From Pseudoalteromonas sp. MEBiC 03607 (GTDB taxonomy: Bacteria; Pseudomonadota; Gammaproteobacteria; Enterobacterales; Alteromonadaceae), in assembly GCF_004792295.1 (NCBI RefSeq), contig NZ_SRRY01000001.1, forward strand, positions 3,479,501 to 3,543,500: a stretch of 64,000 bases of DNA, written 5' to 3'. The notes under the pieces are model-generated. The model had not been told where the DNA came from. It saw nothing but the letters and a program-made list of their open reading frames with translations, and did no database searches. Below are positions 1 through 9,003 of this stretch, piece after piece. How positions within the stretch are numbered: position 1 is the first letter of the stretch; every line of letters begins with the position of its first letter. The position numbers were made by a program, and so were the translations under genes.

Positions 1-925
1 CTGAAAGTGGCACATAACCATCTTTCTCAACAATTTTTTGACCATCTACAGATAACACCATTTTTAAGAACTCTGCATCAATTGGTGCAAGAGGCTTGTT
101 AGGGTGCTTGTTCACGTAAACATATAAGAAACGAGATAGTGGGTATTTACCTGTTGCTACGTTTTCTAATGTTGCATCAACAAAGTTATCGCCTTTCTTA
201 GCAAGTGGTACTGTACGTACACCTGATGTTTTATAACCGATACCTGAGTAACCAATCGCGTTCACTGACGAAGAGATTGACTGTACTACAGATGCAGAAC
301 CAGGCTGTTCGTTTACGTTGTTACGGAAGTCACCTTTACAAAGTGCTTTTTTCTTAAAGTAACCGTAAGTACCCGATACTGAGTTACGACCGTAAAGCTG
401 AATATCTTTTGCAGCCCAATCGCCTTCTAGACCAACATCGCTCCAACGGTTAACTTCTGCTTCAGCACCACATTTACGTGTAGAAGAGAAAATCGCGTCA
501 ACTTGGTCAATACGTAAACCTTTGATTGGATTGTCTTTGTGTACGAATACAGCAAGTGCATCGATTGCAACGCGTACTTCAGTTGGCTTATAGCCGTAAC
601 GTTTTTCGAATGCTTCAATTTCTTTTGACTTCATACGACGGCTCATAGGGCCGAAGTTTGCTGTGCCTTCAGTTAATGCAGGTGGAGCCGTTGAAGAACC
701 CGCTGCTTGAATTTGGATGTTCACGTTTGGATAGAAGCGTTTGTACTCTTCTGCCCAGAATGTCATCATGTTTGCAAGCGTGTCAGAACCTACAGATGAG
801 AAGTTACCAGAGATACCACTTGTTTTTGTGTACTCAGGCATATCTTTATCTACTGCAGCTGCTTGTGCTGATACAAATGTTGTTACAGCCACACCCATTG
901 CGGCAACGAGATTTTTGAATTTCAT
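1..925 (-). CDS. pstS: Phosphate ABC transporter substrate-binding protein, PstS family (3' end beyond window)
   Basis: The frame is open from an ATG at 925 to the left edge, about 308 codons, and the C-terminus is missing. The product starts with a signal peptide ([20 protein letters not shown], then QAAA) and has PstS-type elements: [19 protein letters not shown] near the mature N-terminus, [14 protein letters not shown] (a phosphate-loop-like segment), GPMSRRM, and [17 protein letters not shown]. It should bind phosphate in the periplasm and deliver it to a PstCAB permease, which is probably encoded just outside the window. GGAG lies 8 nt before the ATG. It follows phoR on the same strand with a 91-nt gap containing PhoB boxes. 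It resembles the PstS subgroup of marine gammaproteobacteria more than E. coli PstS; the family assignment is firm and the exact ligand is inferred. Confidence 0.85.
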   Translation of the reverse strand, partial: MKFKNLVAAMGVAVTTFVSAQAAAVDKDMPEYTKTSGISGNFSSVGSDTLANMMTFWAEEYKRFYPNVNIQIQAAGSSTAPPALTEGTANFGPMSRRMKSKEIEAFEKRYGYKPTEVRVAIDALAVFVHKDNPIKGLRIDQVDAIFSSTRKCGAEAEVNRWSDVGLEGDWAAKDIQLYGRNSVSGTYGYFKKKALCKGDFRNNVNEQPGSASVVQSISSSVNAIGYSGIGYKTSGVRTVPLAKKGDNFVDATLENVATGKYPLSRFLYVYVNKHPNKPLAPIDAEFLKMVLSVDGQKIVEKDGYVPLS

Positions 926-975
926 AGGGGTTACTCCGATTTGTTCGTCCCATTTCCTAACTGCGGTCTACTCTA

Positions 976-1025
976 ATGACACTAGATGACAGTTAGATTA
1001 CTCTAAAATGACATTTTTATGACTT
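976..1025 (-). promoter_or_regulatory. Tandem Pho boxes upstream of pstS
   Basis: On the minus strand the 18-mer at 1025-1008, AAGTCATAAAAATGTCAT, matches the Pho box consensus CTGTCATAAAACTGTCAT at 15 of 18 positions. GTC cores continue downstream with 11-nt spacing (one degenerate unit, then CTGTCAT) and one last TGTCAT at a 10-nt step. The first half-site includes the phoR stop codon. This is typical architecture for binding several PhoB dimers and predicts phosphate-starvation induction of pstS separately from phoBR. Confidence 0.75.
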
Positions 1026-2348
1026 TGCAGTTTTTTCAATTTTTTCTACTATCGATACGATTTTTTCATTACCAAATGCGAACGAAAAAGTTGAACCTTT
1101 TCCTAATTGACTGCGAATATCTAAACGGCTGTCATGACGTGTAAGTACATGTTTTGTAATAGCTAAACCTAAGCCAGAACCACCAGTAGTGCGGCTACGA
1201 GCCTTGTCTACACGATAAAAACGTTCCGTTAAGCGGTTTATGTGCTCAGCCGCAATGCCATCGCCATTATCGGTCACACTAAATAAAGCTTGGTCATTTT
1301 TACGCTGCCAATCAACCACGATCTTGCCGCCAGGCTTAGTGTAATGAATGGCATTAAAAACAAGGTTAGAAAAGGCACTACGCAATTCATCTTCAGCACC
1401 TTTTATATCGAGGCTGGCATCAATGTTAAAAATCAGTTCATGACCTTTATCTTGATTTAGTGACTGTGCCTCAGTTTGAATATAGGTAAGCAGCTGCGGT
1501 ACATTGACAGGCTTGTCGTTATCTTGACGACGCGCCCCTTCAATCCGCGACAGCGACAGCAATTGATTAACCAAGCTGTCCATTCGCTTACATTGCTCGA
1601 GCATAGTCGTTTGCGCTTTGTGCCACATTGCAGGAGGTGGCAGGCTTTCTGAATCAAGCATTTCTAAGTAACCGGTTACCACCGTAAGCGGTGTTCTTAG
1701 CTCATGAGACACATTAGCCACAAAATCTTTTCGCATTTGTTCTAGTTGCTTTAAGCGCGTGACATCACGCACCACCATCATCAACTGCGAACTTGCATAA
1801 GGCATAACACGAAACTCTAGAGTTTGATCGTAGCTGTGGCCACCATCAAGCTCGAGCGGTTCATCGAAACAGGCTTTGTGCATATACTTAGCAAATTTGG
1901 GATCGCGAATAAGATTATCTAAGCGTTGGCCATGATCGGTCGGCCATTGTAGCCCTAACACTTTAAGTGCTAGCTGGTTACACCATATAATACTGAGATC
2001 TTTTTGTAGTACCACAACGGCATCAGGTACCGCTTCAGCACCATCTCGAAAACGGCGTATTAAATCTGCCAGTTCATTGCGTTTTTTACGGTTACGATGT
2101 TGTAAATGATAAATCCCTTCAAAGACTTGCTCCCACGCTCCCTCCCCTTCAGGTGGGTTAAAACTACGTTGATTAAGAAGCCAATCGCTGAGGCGATATA
2201 ATTGATGATAATGCCAAATTAGAAGTGCAAAAGAGCCTAAAAATAAAAGCAAAAAAGGCGCACCTACAAGTACGCCAACTAATAACAAGGGTAAGAAATA
2301 CATAAACAGGCGTTTTGCTAACGCCTGTTTATTCACTACTCGATACAT
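1017..2348 (-). CDS. phoR: Phosphate regulon sensor histidine kinase PhoR
   Basis: A 443-residue inner-membrane kinase. Two N-terminal hydrophobic helices lie at about residues 13-45 with almost no periplasmic loop, as in PhoR. A PAS domain follows at about 100-195 (VPDAVVVLQKDLSIIWCN). The HisKA H-box is FVANVSHELRTPLT with phospho-acceptor His215. The HATPase carries N-box SNLVFNAIHYT, G1 DNGDGI and G2 GGSGLGLAI. It phosphorylates PhoB under phosphate limitation. It lies 56 nt after phoB on the same strand, the normal phoBR order, and its stop codon overlaps the first Pho box of pstS. The E. coli protein is 431 residues, so the length is normal. Confidence 0.95.
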   Translation of the reverse strand: MYRVVNKQALAKRLFMYFLPLLLVGVLVGAPFLLLFLGSFALLIWHYHQLYRLSDWLLNQRSFNPPEGEGAWEQVFEGIYHLQHRNRKKRNELADLIRRFRDGAEAVPDAVVVLQKDLSIIWCNQLALKVLGLQWPTDHGQRLDNLIRDPKFAKYMHKACFDEPLELDGGHSYDQTLEFRVMPYASSQLMMVVRDVTRLKQLEQMRKDFVANVSHELRTPLTVVTGYLEMLDSESLPPPAMWHKAQTTMLEQCKRMDSLVNQLLSLSRIEGARRQDNDKPVNVPQLLTYIQTEAQSLNQDKGHELIFNIDASLDIKGAEDELRSAFSNLVFNAIHYTKPGGKIVVDWQRKNDQALFSVTDNGDGIAAEHINRLTERFYRVDKARSRTTGGSGLGLAITKHVLTRHDSRLDIRSQLGKGSTFSFAFGNEKIVSIVEKIEKTAKS

Positions 2349-2404
2349 ACACTCACTTTACCTTAAGTATGTAAATTAGCTTGTTAAGGTCATTCCTATG
2401 ACAC

Positions 2405-3094
2405 TTATAATTTACTTGAAAAACGATAGCCTGCACCACGAACAGTTTGCACTAAACGGTCATGCCCCAATGGTGCAATCGCTTTACGTAGACGACGAAT
2501 ATGCACATCAACAGTACGGTCTTCTACGTATACATTTGTTCCCCATACATGATCAAGTAATTGTTCACGACTGTAAACACGTTCAGGATGAGTCATGAAA
2601 AAATGCAGTAGTCTAAATTCTGTTGGTCCCATATCTAATTCACTACCTTCTGATGTTACACGGTGTGAAATTGGGTCAAGGCGTAAACCATGAACTTCAA
2701 TAGCTTCTTCTAATGAAGTAGGTGAAACACGGCGAATAACCGCTTTAATACGCGCCATTAATTCTTTTGGTGAGAAAGGTTTTGTTACGTAGTCATCAGC
2801 ACCAACTTCTAATCCGCGCACTTTATCTTCTTCTTCACCGCGCGCTGTCAGCATTATGATAGGGATTTGACGAGTATATTCATTTTGCTTGAACTTTTTA
2901 GCGATTTGGATACCGCTACCACCAGGTAACATCCAATCTAATAAAACCATATCTGGGTATGGCTCAACCATCGCTTCAATAGCAGAGTCATAATCTTCTG
3001 CTTCAATTGCTTGAAAACCATTTTGTTCTAAAACAAAAACCAGCATCTCTCTGATAGGCGCTTCGTCATCGACGACTAGTACTTTACGTGACAT
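2405..3094 (-). CDS. phoB: Phosphate regulon response regulator PhoB
   Basis: A 229-residue OmpR-type regulator. The receiver domain covers residues 1-120, with acidic pocket VVDDE (residues 8-12), phospho-acceptor Asp53 in [10 protein letters not shown], and [15 protein letters not shown] at the end of the domain. The C-terminal winged helix (about 130-229) has the recognition segment [18 protein letters not shown] and ends with VRGAGYRF. It activates pstS and its own operon by binding Pho boxes. It is first in a phoB-phoR pair, and a strong Pho box 51 nt before its ATG shows likely autoregulation. Confidence 0.96.
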   Translation of the reverse strand: MSRKVLVVDDEAPIREMLVFVLEQNGFQAIEAEDYDSAIEAMVEPYPDMVLLDWMLPGGSGIQIAKKFKQNEYTRQIPIIMLTARGEEEDKVRGLEVGADDYVTKPFSPKELMARIKAVIRRVSPTSLEEAIEVHGLRLDPISHRVTSEGSELDMGPTEFRLLHFFMTHPERVYSREQLLDHVWGTNVYVEDRTVDVHIRRLRKAIAPLGHDRLVQTVRGAGYRFSSKL

Positions 3095-3144
3095 TCCAAT
3101 TTATCTCTTACGTTAGCGAACTGGTTTCATTATTATGACTAAGT

Positions 3145-3162
3145 ATGACATTTTTATGAAAG
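3145..3162 (-). promoter_or_regulatory. Pho box upstream of phoB
   Basis: The minus-strand 18-mer CTTTCATAAAAATGTCAT matches the Pho box consensus at 16 of 18 positions. A further GTCAT half-site follows 10 nt downstream, towards phoB. Position and orientation fit autoactivation of phoBR. Confidence 0.75.
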
Positions 3163-3239
3163 TCTAACGAGTAATTCAAAAACTTCAAAAAAATCAGCGT
3201 AAAAATAAGCAATTTTAAGGAAAAAACAGCCTTTTCAGG

Positions 3240-4190
3240 CTAAAAATCATACCTTAAAGTGACTGCTAAATGATCTTCATCAGAATTATTATCTAGTGAA
3301 AATTGCGTATACCACATATACATACGTGCTTGTTTTGACAGGCTTCGCTCCACACCGACTGAGGTACCACTGCCTGAATCTTTGAGCTTACCGAAGTCAC
3401 CATCAGAGTCTTGATATTGTGCGAGTAATTTATATTTATCAATTTTATAAGAGGCACTGACTAAAAAGCCATCTTCTTTGTTTGAACCCGATACTTTTTC
3501 ACTTTGTTGATACATACCGCCTAAGGTTAGCTCACCTAATTTACCTTGCGCAGTAAACCGTGTTGTATCGTAACCTGCTACTTTACTGTCGTGGGCAACA
3601 CTTACAAAATAAGGCGCTTTTTTAAGCTTGCTATCACCATATGTTATCGCTGCAGAAATACCTGTTTCATCATTTTGTTTGGAGTTATCTTCAGCAATAT
3701 AGGTCACTACAAACTGCATATTACCAACTATTGGTGAGTTATAATGCAGCACATCACCAAGACGGTTTTCACCATTAAACAAAGCTTTAATATCACCATT
3801 AAAGTCATTCATTAAATCAACTTTGCCTTGCGCAACCTTCAACGCAGTATCATGACGGCCTATCACAATTTGCCCATAACTGCCTTGTAAACCTACATAT
3901 TGATTACGTGCAGTAATATTCTCTTCAGTTTTACCATCGCTGTCTTGATCAGCGGCATTAACCGCAAATTCAAATTTATATACGGCTTTTAAACCATCAC
4001 TTATATCACCACTACCTTTAATACCCATTCGTGAGTTGTAGCTCTCTATGGAAGTTTCACTGCCATTTCCAGTGTCGCTGTTAGCAATCCCTAGATGAGC
4101 CCGTCCATATACATCCACTGCTTCGGCAGCACTATGAAAGGAAATAAAGCACATAGCAAAGCTCGACAACATCATGGCAGGTTTTTTCAT
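3240..4190 (-). CDS. Gram-negative general porin (OmpC/OmpU-like)
   Basis: A 316-residue outer-membrane porin. The start at 4190 is chosen because AAGGA lies 8 nt upstream and a signal peptide follows directly (MKKPAMMLSSFAMCFISFHSAAEA, cut before VDVYGRAHLG). Porin features are the first strand VDVYGRAHLGIAN, the stretch SRMGIKGSGDISDGLKAVYKFEF, ARNQYVGLQGSYGQIVIGRHDTA, alternating beta-strand sequence throughout and a terminal phenylalanine (LAVTLRYDF). It should form a trimeric channel for small hydrophilic solutes. Some porins of this type are phosphate-regulated, and it sits beside phoBR, but no Pho box was seen directly upstream. The 5' spacer is unusually rich in GATC. Confidence 0.85.
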   Translation of the reverse strand: MKKPAMMLSSFAMCFISFHSAAEAVDVYGRAHLGIANSDTGNGSETSIESYNSRMGIKGSGDISDGLKAVYKFEFAVNAADQDSDGKTEENITARNQYVGLQGSYGQIVIGRHDTALKVAQGKVDLMNDFNGDIKALFNGENRLGDVLHYNSPIVGNMQFVVTYIAEDNSKQNDETGISAAITYGDSKLKKAPYFVSVAHDSKVAGYDTTRFTAQGKLGELTLGGMYQQSEKVSGSNKEDGFLVSASYKIDKYKLLAQYQDSDGDFGKLKDSGSGTSVGVERSLSKQARMYMWYTQFSLDNNSDEDHLAVTLRYDF

Positions 4191-4549
4191 GGTAGCGATC
4201 CTTAATTTAAGCAGTAACTTAAAAATCGAACATAAAGGGCTTTTGGTCAAGGCAAGGAGAGGATATTTCAAATAAAAATCACGGATCACTGATCTACCAA
4301 CTAAATCAGATCAGGATCAGGTTTTTACTAAGTTGATCTATCACAGATCAGTTTTTTACTTAGAGAGTACGTTAACTTGTTGATTTAATGTTAGGGCGAT
4401 CAGCCCATTGTTTAAAAGGTGAACAAAGAAAAGCCCCTGATCAGTCTACAACTAGTAAAATAATGATCCGTGAAAGCCAAGGTTAGTAAAACACTGATCC
4501 TGAGGTGCATGAGTAAGTAAACCGATGATCCGTCTTGATCAAGGCAATA
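4191..4549. other. Non-coding spacer with dense GATC cluster
   Basis: This spacer between the porin start and the fba terminator contains 12 GATC tetramers between 4284 and 4540 (for example 4284, 4291, 4309, 4315, 4335, 4346, 4398, 4439, 4465, 4496, 4527, 4537). About one would be expected by chance. Most sit in CTGATC, CAGATCA or TGATCCG contexts, so they look like a degenerate short repeat. No coding frame with start signals was found. Confidence 0.7.
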
Positions 4550-4577
4550 AAAAACCGGCACAAAGCCGGCTTTTTCA
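4550..4577 (-). terminator. Rho-independent terminator of fba
   Basis: The GCCGG/CCGGC stem (4555-4559 and 4565-4569) is bordered by A and T runs. It sits 12 nt beyond the fba stop and ends the epd-pgk-fba transcript. Confidence 0.8.
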
Positions 4578-4589
4578 ACTTATTATCAA

Positions 4590-5654
4590 TTACTTGATTT
4601 GTGGATCAAGTTCACCCGATAAGTATTTAAGGTGCATATCATCTAAAGAGATAGGCTTGATCTTAGCCGCTTGACCCGCAGTACCAAAGGCCTCGTAACG
4701 AGCAACACAGATCTCAGTCATTGCTTTCGTTGCTTCTGCTAAGTATTTACGTGGATCGAAGTTAGCAGGGTTTAAAGCTAAGTGACGACGAATTGCACCT
4801 GTTGATGCTAAACGAAGATCGGTATCGATATTTACTTTGCGAACACCGTGCTTAATACCTTCGATGATCTGCTCTACTGGCACACCATAAGTCTCAGGGA
4901 TTTCACCACCGTATTGGTTGATCACTTCTAACCACTCTTGTGGCACTGAAGACGAACCATGCATTACTAAGTGAGTGTTAGGAATACGGGCATGGATCTC
5001 TTTGATGCGATCAATCGCTAAGATATCGTCTGTTGGTGGACGAGTGAATTTGTACGCACCATGTGATGTACCACAAGCGATAGCCAGTGCATCCACTTTC
5101 GTTTTACGAACGAAGTCAGCCGCTTCTTCTGGATCTGTTAGCATTTGATCCGTAGACAGTTTACCTTCTGCACCAACACCATCTTCTTCACCTGCTTCAC
5201 CTGTTTCAAGTGAACCTAAAACACCTAACTCGCCTTCAACAGACACACCACAAGCATGCGCCATTTCAACTGTTTGACGTGTTACATCAACATTATATTC
5301 GTAGCTTGAAGGGGTTTTACCATCAGACATTAATGAGCCATCCATCATTACTGATGAAAAGCCTAATTGGATTGAACGCTGACATACACCCGGTGATGTA
5401 CCGTGGTCTTGATGCATTACAACTGGGATATGTGGCCATTCTTCAACGGCAGCTAAAATCATATGACGAATAAAAGGGGCACCGGCATAGGCACGAGCGC
5501 CTGCAGAACCTTGTACAATTACTGGGCTGTTTGTTTTGTCAGCCGCTTCCATAATTGCACGCATTTGCTCTTGGTTATTAACGTTAAACGCAGGTACGCC
5601 ATAACCATTTTCAGCTGCATGATCAAGAAGTTGTCGCATACTGATTAAAGCCAT
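4590..5654 (-). CDS. fba: Class II fructose-1,6-bisphosphate aldolase
   Basis: A 354-residue cytosolic zinc aldolase interconverting fructose 1,6-bisphosphate with dihydroxyacetone phosphate and glyceraldehyde 3-phosphate. Visible motifs are [10 protein letters not shown] near the N-terminus, HQDHGTS (metal and catalytic region), [32 protein letters not shown] and [11 protein letters not shown]. The length and sequence fit the class II Calvin-type subgroup of about 350 residues. It is the last gene of epd-pgk-fba, 198 nt after pgk. The spacer holds a REP-like hairpin and a pgk-proximal stem-loop, so fba may also have its own promoter. Confidence 0.95.
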   Translation of the reverse strand: MALISMRQLLDHAAENGYGVPAFNVNNQEQMRAIMEAADKTNSPVIVQGSAGARAYAGAPFIRHMILAAVEEWPHIPVVMHQDHGTSPGVCQRSIQLGFSSVMMDGSLMSDGKTPSSYEYNVDVTRQTVEMAHACGVSVEGELGVLGSLETGEAGEEDGVGAEGKLSTDQMLTDPEEAADFVRKTKVDALAIACGTSHGAYKFTRPPTDDILAIDRIKEIHARIPNTHLVMHGSSSVPQEWLEVINQYGGEIPETYGVPVEQIIEGIKHGVRKVNIDTDLRLASTGAIRRHLALNPANFDPRKYLAEATKAMTEICVARYEAFGTAGQAAKIKPISLDDMHLKYLSGELDPQIK

Positions 5655-5737
5655 TTGGTATTCTCCAAATTGTATCGACAGTAGTTACCTACCATCTAGT
5701 TTGAACGGATATAAGTTATTTTTTGATGCATCACTGC

Positions 5738-5760
5738 ATCGCGAGAAGCTGTCGCCTACC
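5738..5760 (-). repeat. REP-like element (GTAGG plus hairpin)
   Basis: On the minus strand GTAGG is followed by a short GCGA/TCGC hairpin. It resembles the elements at 43720 and 46211 and lies in the pgk-fba spacer. Confidence 0.4.
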
Positions 5761-5810
5761 GTAATAGCTGTAAATAAAATGAGGGTGAGAGGTATTTTAT
5801 AAACAGCTAA

Positions 5811-5841
5811 ACCAGCGTAATTACTTAACAACTACGCTGGC
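5811..5841 (-). terminator. Stem-loop after pgk
   Basis: The inverted repeat CCAGCGTA / TACGCTGG (5812-5819 and 5833-5840) starts 12 nt beyond the pgk stop. Only a weak T run follows, so it is a partial terminator or mRNA-stabilising hairpin rather than a strong terminator. Confidence 0.5.
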
Positions 5842-5852
5842 TTTCGCACTAA

Positions 5853-7028
5853 TTACTTAGCACGCTCTTCAAGCATAGCAACTGCTGGTAGTTTTTTCCC
5901 TTCTAAAAATTCAAGGAAAGCACCGCCACCGGTTGAAATGTAAGAAACTTTATCGGCAATGCCGTATTTATCAATCGCTGCAAGCGTATCACCGCCACCA
6001 GCAATCGAGAATGCATTTGAGTTAGCAATCGCATCTGCAATAGCACGTGTGCCGTTACCGAATTGATCAAATTCAAATACACCTACTGGACCATTCCATA
6101 CAACGGTACCCGCATTAGCAATAATTTTTGCTAATTGGTTTGCTGTATCAGGGCCAATATCAAAAATCATGTCTTCATCTGTTACTTCAGTCACATCTTT
6201 TAGTGTCGCTACTGCAGATTCAGAGAATTCATTACCTACAACAACATCTGTTGGTACAGGAATTTCGCCATTATTCGCTTTTGCAGCTGCACTTAATTTG
6301 TTTGCTTCATCAATTAAATCAGCTTCATATAAAGACTTGCCTACTGGGTGCCCTGCTGCCGCGATGAAGGTATTAGCAATACCACCACCCGTTACAAGTT
6401 GATCAACCACTTTAGATAGCGAATCAAGTACAGTTAACTTAGTCGATACTTTAGAGCCACCAACGATAGCCACTAAAGGACGAGCTGGGTTATCAAGCGC
6501 TTTACCTAGTGCGTCTAGCTCGGCCGCAAGAAGTGGACCTGCACATGCAACATCAGCAAATAAGCCCACACCGTGAGTCGATGCTTGTGCACGGTGAGCC
6601 GTACCAAATGCATCCATTACGTAAACATCACATAATGCAGCTAATTTTTTAGACAGTGTTTCGTCGTTTTTCTTTTCGCCAACGTTAAAACGCACGTTTT
6701 CAAAAACAACCACTTCGTTGTCTGCTACGTCAACACCATCAAGGTAATCTTTTTCAAGACGAACAGTTTGCTCAAGAGCATTATTTAAATAATCAACAAC
6801 AGGGGCGAGTGAAAACGCTTCATCATATTCCCCTTCCGTAGGGCGGCCAAGGTGTGACATCACCATTACTTTAGCGCCTTTTTCTAACGCTAATTTAATA
6901 GTTGGTAATGCTGCACGAATACGTGCATCAGAGGTCACTTTACCTTCTTTTACAGGCACATTTAAATCTTCACGAATTAACACGCGTTTGCCGTTTAAAT
7001 CTAAATCTGCCATTTTAATGACCGACAT
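5853..7028 (-). CDS. pgk: Phosphoglycerate kinase
   Basis: A 391-residue glycolytic enzyme transferring phosphate between 1,3-bisphosphoglycerate and ADP. Motifs are [16 protein letters not shown] (substrate-binding RxDxNVP), [49 protein letters not shown], the nucleotide segment [11 protein letters not shown] and the C-terminal [18 protein letters not shown] lies 6 nt before the chosen ATG. It is the middle gene of the epd-pgk-fba group, 42 nt after epd, so co-transcription is likely. Confidence 0.97.
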   Translation of the reverse strand: MSVIKMADLDLNGKRVLIREDLNVPVKEGKVTSDARIRAALPTIKLALEKGAKVMVMSHLGRPTEGEYDEAFSLAPVVDYLNNALEQTVRLEKDYLDGVDVADNEVVVFENVRFNVGEKKNDETLSKKLAALCDVYVMDAFGTAHRAQASTHGVGLFADVACAGPLLAAELDALGKALDNPARPLVAIVGGSKVSTKLTVLDSLSKVVDQLVTGGGIANTFIAAAGHPVGKSLYEADLIDEANKLSAAAKANNGEIPVPTDVVVGNEFSESAVATLKDVTEVTDEDMIFDIGPDTANQLAKIIANAGTVVWNGPVGVFEFDQFGNGTRAIADAIANSNAFSIAGGGDTLAAIDKYGIADKVSYISTGGGAFLEFLEGKKLPAVAMLEERAK

Positions 7029-7070
7029 GGACTTCTCCTTAGTTAACGATACTAATATTATATTTATACA

Positions 7071-8087
7071 TTATTGGCTTACAGCCATCATCGCACGCGC
7101 AGTGTCGAGCATACGATTAGCAAAGCCCCACTCATTATCGCACCACACTAACAACTTTATCAGTCGTTTATGACTAACACGTGTCTGAGTGCCATCTATG
7201 ATACAAGAATGTGGGTCATGATTAAAATCTACCGATACCAATGGCTCTTCTGTGTAGCTTAAAATACCTTCAAGGCGGTCTTTTGCTGCTAACTTCAGTG
7301 CTTGATTGACAGTCGCTAAATTCACATCGGTATTCACTGTTACACTTAAATCCATCGCCGTCACATTGATAGTTGGTACCCTAACAGCAATGGCCTCAAA
7401 GCGACTATGAAACTTAGGCAAAATGCGCTCAATACCACGCGCAAGCTTTGTATCTACTGGAATAATAGACTGGCTTGCAGCGCGAGTACGACGCAAATCA
7501 TGATGATACGCATCAATCACTTGTTGATCATGCATCGAGGCATGAATCGTCGTAATGGCCCCAGACTCAATTGAAAATGCGTCATCTAACACTTTAATCA
7601 CTGGCACAATACAGTTTGTGGTACATGAACCATTTGAAACAATCGTATGTTCTGCTTTTAGCTCATCATCGTTAATACCATACACAATTGTGGCATCAAC
7701 ATCAGCATCTGCAGGCTGTGAAAACAATACTTTTTTTGCGCCCGCAGCTAAGTGTAGCTCTGCATGTTCACGTGAGTGATACACCCCAGTACATTCAAGA
7801 ACCACATCAACATCTAGTGTTTGCCAAGGCAGTTCTGCAGGGTTTTCTTCTGCAAATAAGGCTATAGAGTCGTTAGCAACCGTTAAAGTATCTTCGCCAA
7901 GATTAACAGGGAATGAAAAGCGGCCATGAGATGTATCGTATTTAAGGAGATGGGCAATGCCCTTTGGGTCGGCTAATTCGTTAATAGCGACAATTTTGAT
8001 TTGATCTTCAAGCCCAGATTCATACAGGGCACGGACGATATTGCGCCCGATTCGACCAAAACCATTAATTGCAAGTTTGATTGCCAT
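7071..8087 (-). CDS. epd: D-erythrose-4-phosphate dehydrogenase
   Basis: A 338-residue GAPDH-superfamily enzyme. NAD-binding [15 protein letters not shown] is at the N-terminus and the catalytic cysteine lies in SNGSCTTNC. The motif [16 protein letters not shown], where GapA has a THATT-type sequence, and the genomic position before pgk mark it as Epd rather than GapA. Epd makes 4-phosphoerythronate for pyridoxal phosphate synthesis. The ATG has no strong Shine-Dalgarno sequence (GTGGA about 11 nt upstream only), and the 454-nt region before it is filled with tandem repeats, so expression control may be unusual. Confidence 0.9.
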   Translation of the reverse strand: MAIKLAINGFGRIGRNIVRALYESGLEDQIKIVAINELADPKGIAHLLKYDTSHGRFSFPVNLGEDTLTVANDSIALFAEENPAELPWQTLDVDVVLECTGVYHSREHAELHLAAGAKKVLFSQPADADVDATIVYGINDDELKAEHTIVSNGSCTTNCIVPVIKVLDDAFSIESGAITTIHASMHDQQVIDAYHHDLRRTRAASQSIIPVDTKLARGIERILPKFHSRFEAIAVRVPTINVTAMDLSVTVNTDVNLATVNQALKLAAKDRLEGILSYTEEPLVSVDFNHDPHSCIIDGTQTRVSHKRLIKLLVWCDNEWGFANRMLDTARAMMAVSQ

Positions 8088-8136
8088 GAAGAAGAAAATC
8101 CACTCTATTTGCTTGCAGATAAAGGCAGCTGCCTTT

Positions 8137-8521
8137 TAGATGGCGGTATTGTAATCGACCTTACACATTATTATAAGAGGTCAGGTGAAATAAAAATTGC
8201 TTAGCATGTTTTAGATGGCGCAGTTTTGGTAATCGACCTGAAGAGTTTTTATAAGAGGTCATGTGAAATAAAAGTTGCTTAGTATGTTTTAGATGGCTCA
8301 ATTTTGGTAATCGACCTGAAGAGTTTTTATAAGAGGTCTGCAAAAATAAAAATTGCTTAGTATGTTTTAGATGGCGCAGTTTTGGTAATCGACCTTAGAC
8401 ATTTTTATAAGAGGGCAAGGTAAATAAAACTACTTTAACAACCCTAGATAGCACAATTTTGGTAATCGACCTTACACATTATTATAAGAGGGCAAGGTAA
8501 ATAAATCTGCGTTAGCAACCT
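8137..8521. repeat. Five tandem ~77-bp repeats upstream of epd
   Basis: TAGATGGC-type unit starts recur at 8137, 8212, 8290, 8368 and 8445, with steps of 75, 78, 78 and 77 nt. Each unit carries TTTTGGTAATCGACCT (imperfect dyad GGT-N5-ACC), then TTTTTATAAGAGGTC or a variant, then an AT-rich segment. The central units at 8212, 8290 and 8368 are nearly identical; the outer ones have diverged. The array fills the spacer between the methyltransferase-like gene and epd. A minus-strand frame crosses it (8161-8343) because 78 is a multiple of 3, but it has only a TTG start. Confidence 0.85.
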
Positions 8522-8541
8522 CAGTCTCTTTCTTTAATCCT

Positions 8542-9003
8542 TTATAGCCAGCGACGAACAGATTTTTTGTATTGCTGGTATGCTAATCCAAACTTCTCTG
8601 CCATAAACGTTTCTTCTGGCATAATTTGAAATCGATTCATATAAAGAATAAATATCGGCAGCATAATAAAACTCGCAATATTACCAAGATAGATTCCCCA
8701 ACCAACTAGCATTAATAACATACCTACATACATTGGGTTACGGCTAAATTGATAAACACCACTGGTAACAAGACTTGCTGACTGTTCTGGAATTCGAGGA
8801 TCAACGGTCGTGCCTTGCTTGCGAAATTGATAAACACCTAATAAAGCAAACACCACACCTGAAAATGCAATGAGTAGTGCTACAAAAGATGATGCAAAAA
8901 ACGAGAAGCTAAAACTCGTAAACAACTCTGCTGTGCCCCACATCATCAACGCAATGATCAAAACCAGCGCAACTGGGGGCACTTTTAATTCTAACTGATT
9001 CAC
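8542..9003 (-). CDS. Isoprenylcysteine carboxyl methyltransferase-like membrane protein
   Basis: A 153-residue integral membrane protein with about four helices. The C-terminal half has the phospholipid/isoprenylcysteine methyltransferase signature: LVTSGVYQFSRNPMYVGMLLMLVGWG, followed by a conserved acidic segment (MPEETFMAEKFGLAYQQYKKSVRRWL) that contributes to S-adenosylmethionine binding in the family. In bacteria the substrate is generally unknown. It begins with GTG overlapping the stop of the upstream exonuclease by 4 nt, so the two are translationally coupled. Confidence 0.75.
   Translation of the reverse strand: MNQLELKVPPVALVLIIALMMWGTAELFTSFSFSFFASSFVALLIAFSGVVFALLGVYQFRKQGTTVDPRIPEQSASLVTSGVYQFSRNPMYVGMLLMLVGWGIYLGNIASFIMLPIFILYMNRFQIMPEETFMAEKFGLAYQQYKKSVRRWL

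Noticed and set aside
427..918. Short frames at 427-618 and 658-918
   Set aside because: They lie within pstS, whose reading frame is open from 925 to the window edge and matches the family.
4284..4540. Replication origin
   Set aside because: GATC-rich like oriC, but no DnaA boxes of the TTATCCACA type were seen and no dnaA, gidA or mioC gene is nearby.
6128..6402. Plus-strand frames inside pgk
   Set aside because: Leucine-rich or serine-rich antisense shadows of a certain gene.
8161..8343. A 60-codon minus-strand frame made of a 26-residue repeat
   Set aside because: It exists only because the DNA repeat unit (78 nt) is a multiple of three. It begins with TTG and has no ribosome site.
8137..8521. 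CRISPR array
   Set aside because: Units are contiguous ~77-bp tandem repeats without short repeat/unique-spacer alternation, and no cas gene is present.
8088..8541. HexR operator controlling epd
   Set aside because: No TGTAAT-N3-ATTACA-like palindrome was found; the repeated GGTAATCGACC differs.
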